Below are positions 60,433-64,000 of a stretch of DNA of 64,000 nt, one piece after another. The DNA is taken from positions 14,644,412 through 14,708,411 of the forward strand of contig OZ024861.1 in the NCBI GenBank assembly GCA_964017155.1. Direction: 5' to 3'. This DNA comes from Oasisia sp. SBJ-2009. Lineage: Eukaryota; Annelida; Polychaeta; Sabellida; Siboglinidae. The notes below the pieces were generated by a model. It searched no databases, was not told the DNA's origin, and saw nothing but the letters and a program-made list of their open reading frames with translations. Made by a program: the position numbers and the translations under genes. Every line of letters starts with the position of its first letter. Within the stretch, counting starts at the first letter, position 1.

Positions 60433-62680
60433 AGTTTGCTTAGATCAAAGGCGTCGCCATCTTGAAATTTGACGTCGCCGGGAACGAAAATGGCGCGTCT
60501 GCCGTATCGTCGTGACGTCACGGTATTGTTGTGGCGCGTCTTCCGGTTTGCCGCCATTACTGTGTCGCGCAGCCGAATGCTGGCGACAGATGCCAGTTTC
60601 TGTAGTGTAATATCGACCGCATCGCGGTGGGATTTGCGTCTTTGACGCCAGTGGGGTGAAGGAATGTGGGCATATGTAAGCATTGAGCCTGCTGTTTTCA
60701 ATGTTGTTAGACACCGTGCACATTGTAACGCTGGTTTATTGTTTTTTCTCAGGTGTCTGCGCCCGGTGAAGATACAGCGACACGTGGCCGACGACTTCTG
60801 GCAGCATTACTGACCGACCAGGCCCGATGATGTGAAGATTGGCGACGCGGAACAGTCATTCGACAGTGGGTGACGCGTTGTTTTATCAAGTTATTTTATT
60901 TATATAACCTGTTGAGTGAGGTAGATGATAATGTAGGCCGATCACTGGGAGAATCAAATCAATGATAGCATGACATCGATACATGTATCACAGCTAGTGC
61001 GAGTTGACATTAGTTTTGATGTTGCAGTTCTCACAATCGAAACGTTTTACTCAGACGATTGATCGAGCTATTTTTCACGCTATATGATGTATTTCAAGAT
61101 ACACAATGTCAAAATATGATGCAAAATAATGCACATGAAACGAGACTTGTGTAAGAGGTCGAGATCGCACCGCGGAAAGTATCTTAACACTGATATGCAT
61201 AAGCACCATTCGCGCGGCCAATGCCACACACATTATCGCATGTACACGTACACCCACTCAATACAGTTGAGTAGATGATTCTTTGACCGTCATGACAGCA
61301 AGCACAACGCATTCATCTCGACTGGAAACAGCATACTTAGGAATCAGCATGCAAAGGCAACCTATACAAGTGCCTCTTTCTTTGCAATAGTGTAACTCAA
61401 GGGTTCGCATTTGACATGTCTTCCTTGAAAGACAAGTGTAGAGATCATTCGATGTTTTGAGACCCATATTTGTTGCAGTCACACATATCTCGGCACGCGG
61501 ATTTGTATCTAGGTAGTGACGGAGTTCGAATGCATATGTTGATACATTGCCTTGGAAACAATATCATATGCTACAGTGATCAGTGCCAACAGGCCAGCTC
61601 TTTGGCCATGTCATGAGCGCTATGCCGACAAACAGGTAACGCCAAAGGCTAGACATAACAGCGATGGCGAAGAGCCATACGAGAAAACAAAGGTTGTTCC
61701 AAACTACCCAGATAACTACGAAATGATATACCAGACATGCGTGGGGTTCATCACTACTCGCGCGTCGCATTCTCACAGGGTCTGTGTCGCTCACACGTCG
61801 GTCTCAAATAGGACGACCTGAAACCAAAGAGCAGACATGTCGCAAGTTCAATATGAAAACGAAACCACAAAGCAGCTAACAGGCAATGGTCGCATCATAT
61901 AATCATTGATGTTGAGCTAGCTACATACATTGTACGTCCTACAAAGCGTATTACACTACAGAGTAAATCTAGACTGTATGCGAACGAACGTCTTTTATCG
62001 CATGGAATGGCATATAATGCTTCAGATACATCTTTGCGCAGCCTGCATACAGCCCTCGTGGCGTCGCCGTTAACACGTTTTAGAGTTCCAGATCGCAGAG
62101 AGTAGATTGCCAACACAATAAAGGGAACTTCTGTCGTTGAGTGTAGTAGTTTGAAGCTCAGCAGTACGAATGTTAAATTAGATACTGTCCAAACGTCTAT
62201 TTGCCTAGGCATAGGTGGAAAGCTGCTTGAGACTTTGAGACAACTCATCGAAGAGTGGTATGCACCATATACAGTGTACTGTGAATGAGAACAAGAATAT
62301 GAATATTCTGTTCCATTTCCGACAAAAATTAGGCACTTGCGCAGAATGCAAGCCAACCTCAATTGCTCCTATGTTTGAAACTTCATTACGAGAGGCGCGG
62401 GTAGGGTAGTGTAGTGGTTTTAATACGCGCGGACGCAGCAGGCCTGATATATTTGGTCTAAAACTCAATGGAGAGAGTCTGACATTGTTGAATCTAATCG
62501 GTGTTATACCCCACGCACATTGACTTGCATCGTGCATAAAATGTACCCGAATGTCGCACTGGCCGTCGTACCATAACACAACTGTAGTCCTATGTGTGTG
62601 TACCTTAATGCGAAATAGGCTAGCGCAAGTAAAACATTGAAAGAACGAAGTAAAAGTGGAAGAAAGCGCCTCCCCCCCCC
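60433..62680. repeat. Array unit 27
   Basis: It shares CTGTAG/AATATCG, TACACGTAC, ATTTGTTGC and AAAATGTACC with unit 24. Private changes are CAATGTTG near 60703, GACAAAAATT near 62325 and CCTTAATGC near 62605. It ends in C9. Confidence 0.97.
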
Positions 62681-64000
62681 AGTTTGCTTAGATCAAAGGC
62701 GTCGCCATCTTGAAATTTGACGTCGCCGGGAACGAAAATGGCGCGTCTGCCGTATCGTCGTGACGTCACGGTATTGTTGTGGCGCGTCTTCCGGTTTGCC
62801 GCCATTACTGTGTCGCGCAGCCGAATGCTGGCGACAGATGCCAGTTTCTGTAGTGTAATATCGACCGCATCGCGGTGGGATTTGCGTCTTTGACGCCAGT
62901 GGGGTGAAGGAATGTGGGCATATGTAAGCATTGAGCCTGCTGTTTTCAATTTTGTTAGACACCGTGCACATTGTAACGCTGGTTTATTGTTTTTTCTCAG
63001 GTGTCTGCGCCCGGTGAAGATACAGCGACACGTGGCCGACGACTTCTGGCAGCATTACTGACCGACCAGGCCCGATGATGTGAAGATTGGCGACGCGGAA
63101 CAGTCATTCGACAGTGGGTGACGCGTTGTTTTATCAAGTTATTTTATTTATATAACCTGTTGAGTGAGGTAGATGATAATGTAGGCCGATCACTGGGAGA
63201 ATCAAATCAATGATAGCATGACATCGATACATGTATCACAGCTAGTGCGAGTTGACATTAGTTTTGATGTTGCAGTTCTCACAATCGAAACGTTTTACTC
63301 AGACGATTGATCGAGCTATTTTTCACGCTATATGATGTATTTCAAGATACACAATGTCAAAATATGATGCAAAATAATGCACATGAAACGAGACTTGTGT
63401 AAGAGGTCGAGATCGCACCGCGGAAAGTATCTTAACACTGATATGCATAAGCACCATTCGCGCGGCCAATGCCACACACATTATCGCATGTACACATACA
63501 CCCACTCAATACAGTTGAGTAGATGATTCTTTGACCGTCATGACAGCAAGCACAACGCATTCATCTCGACTGGAAACAGCATACTTAGGAATCAGCATGC
63601 AAAGGCAACCTATACAAGTGCCTCTTTCTTTGCAATAGTGTAACTCAAGGGTTCGCATTTGACATGTCTTCCTTGAAAGACAAGTGTAGAGATCATTCGA
63701 TGTTTTGAGACCCATATTTATTGCAGTCACACATATCTCGGCACGCGGATTTGTATCTAGGTAGTGACGGAGTTCGAATGCATATGTTGATACATTGCCT
63801 TGGAAACAATATCATATGCTACAGTGAGCAGTGCCAACAGGCCAGCTCTTTGGCCATGTCATGAGCGCTATGCCGACAAACAGGTAACGCCAAAGGCTAG
63901 ACATAACAGCGATGGCGAAGAGCCATACGAGAAAACAAAGGTTGTTCCAAACTACCCAGATAACTACGAAATGATATACTAGACATGCGTGGGGTTCATC
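62681..64000. repeat. Unit 28 (partial, array continues)
   Basis: The first 1,320 bp of a further unit. It carries CTGTAG/AATATCG. Private changes are GTGAGCAG near 63829 and a new TAG near 63979 in the + frame. The array leaves the window with no sign of its right boundary. Confidence 0.95.

Larger units (their letters stand above)
1764..64000. repeat. Tandem array of ~2,250-bp macrosatellite units
   Basis: Head-to-tail units recur without interruption at spacings of 2,247-2,252 bp, or 2,236-2,238 bp in three units with a 12-bp deletion. There are 27 complete units plus partial units at both ends, all in the same orientation. Neighbours differ mostly by a handful to two dozen substitutions and by poly-C length. 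CpG is abundant throughout, well over 100 per unit by eye. Sequence signatures of 5S, large rRNA, U1/U2/U5/U6, spliced leader and histone genes are absent. The unit instead carries a YY1/CRE/ETS CpG-rich block. It fits a macrosatellite with a putative promoter. Its function is unknown. Confidence 0.97.

Noticed and set aside
1764..64000. 5S rDNA, snRNA, spliced-leader or histone gene array
   Set aside because: None of the conserved sequences of 5S, U1, U2, U5, U6, known SL RNAs or core histones is visible on either strand of the unit.
1764..64000. CRISPR array or bacterial operon
   Set aside because: Repeats are 2.25 kb with no short repeat-spacer pattern, and the flank carries a LINE and a SINE-like element, so the DNA is eukaryotic.

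Overview
The window is eukaryotic, almost certainly animal, nuclear DNA. It holds no complete gene that I recognise. It has two unlike parts separated by a 200-base run of N (1564-1763).

Left part (1-1563): AT-rich, CpG-poor unique DNA (about 11 CpG by eye). It contains a small perfect-looking hairpin (68-97), the frameshifted C-terminal end of a LINE reverse-transcriptase ORF (about 690-925), a short direct repeat (977-995 and 1085-1103), and a tRNA-derived SINE-like element (about 1301-1563) cut by the gap. This is ordinary degraded intergenic or repeat DNA of an animal. The low CpG suggests germline methylation. The LINE C-terminus is of the type common in fish, other chordates and many invertebrates, so the species cannot be fixed from this window.

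Right part (1764-64000): one uninterrupted head-to-tail tandem array of a ~2,250-bp unit. There are a 223-bp partial unit, 27 complete units and a 1,320-bp partial unit, and the array runs off the window. Units are numbered from the first base after a poly-C tract. Every unit carries, in order on the + strand: a CpG-dense block with three YY1-type motifs, a perfect 12-bp CRE palindrome and an ETS motif (offset +20 to +127 from the unit start); a 51-codon ORF with a strong Kozak context; a candidate 77-nt intron (+243 to +319) whose flanking exons share a reading frame; an E-box; about 1.8 kb without recognisable genes; a tRNA A-box-like sequence; and a poly-C tract of 8-13 bases. I find no 5S, 18S/28S, snRNA, SL RNA or histone sequence in the unit. 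The best description is a promoter-bearing macrosatellite, similar in layout to DXZ4/D4Z4-type arrays, of unknown function.

Diagnostic substitutions are distributed in blocks. A two-unit higher-order repeat occupies the left end. Copies of two-, three- and seven-unit offset blocks recur further in. Three consecutive units carry a 12-bp deletion, and one unit (15) carries a 605-bp tract of about 18 private substitutions. These patterns show recent unequal exchange and gene conversion. Open frames on both strands are numerous, but they mostly start with TTG/GTG, change frame with the poly-C length and show no codon-position bias, so I do not call them genes.
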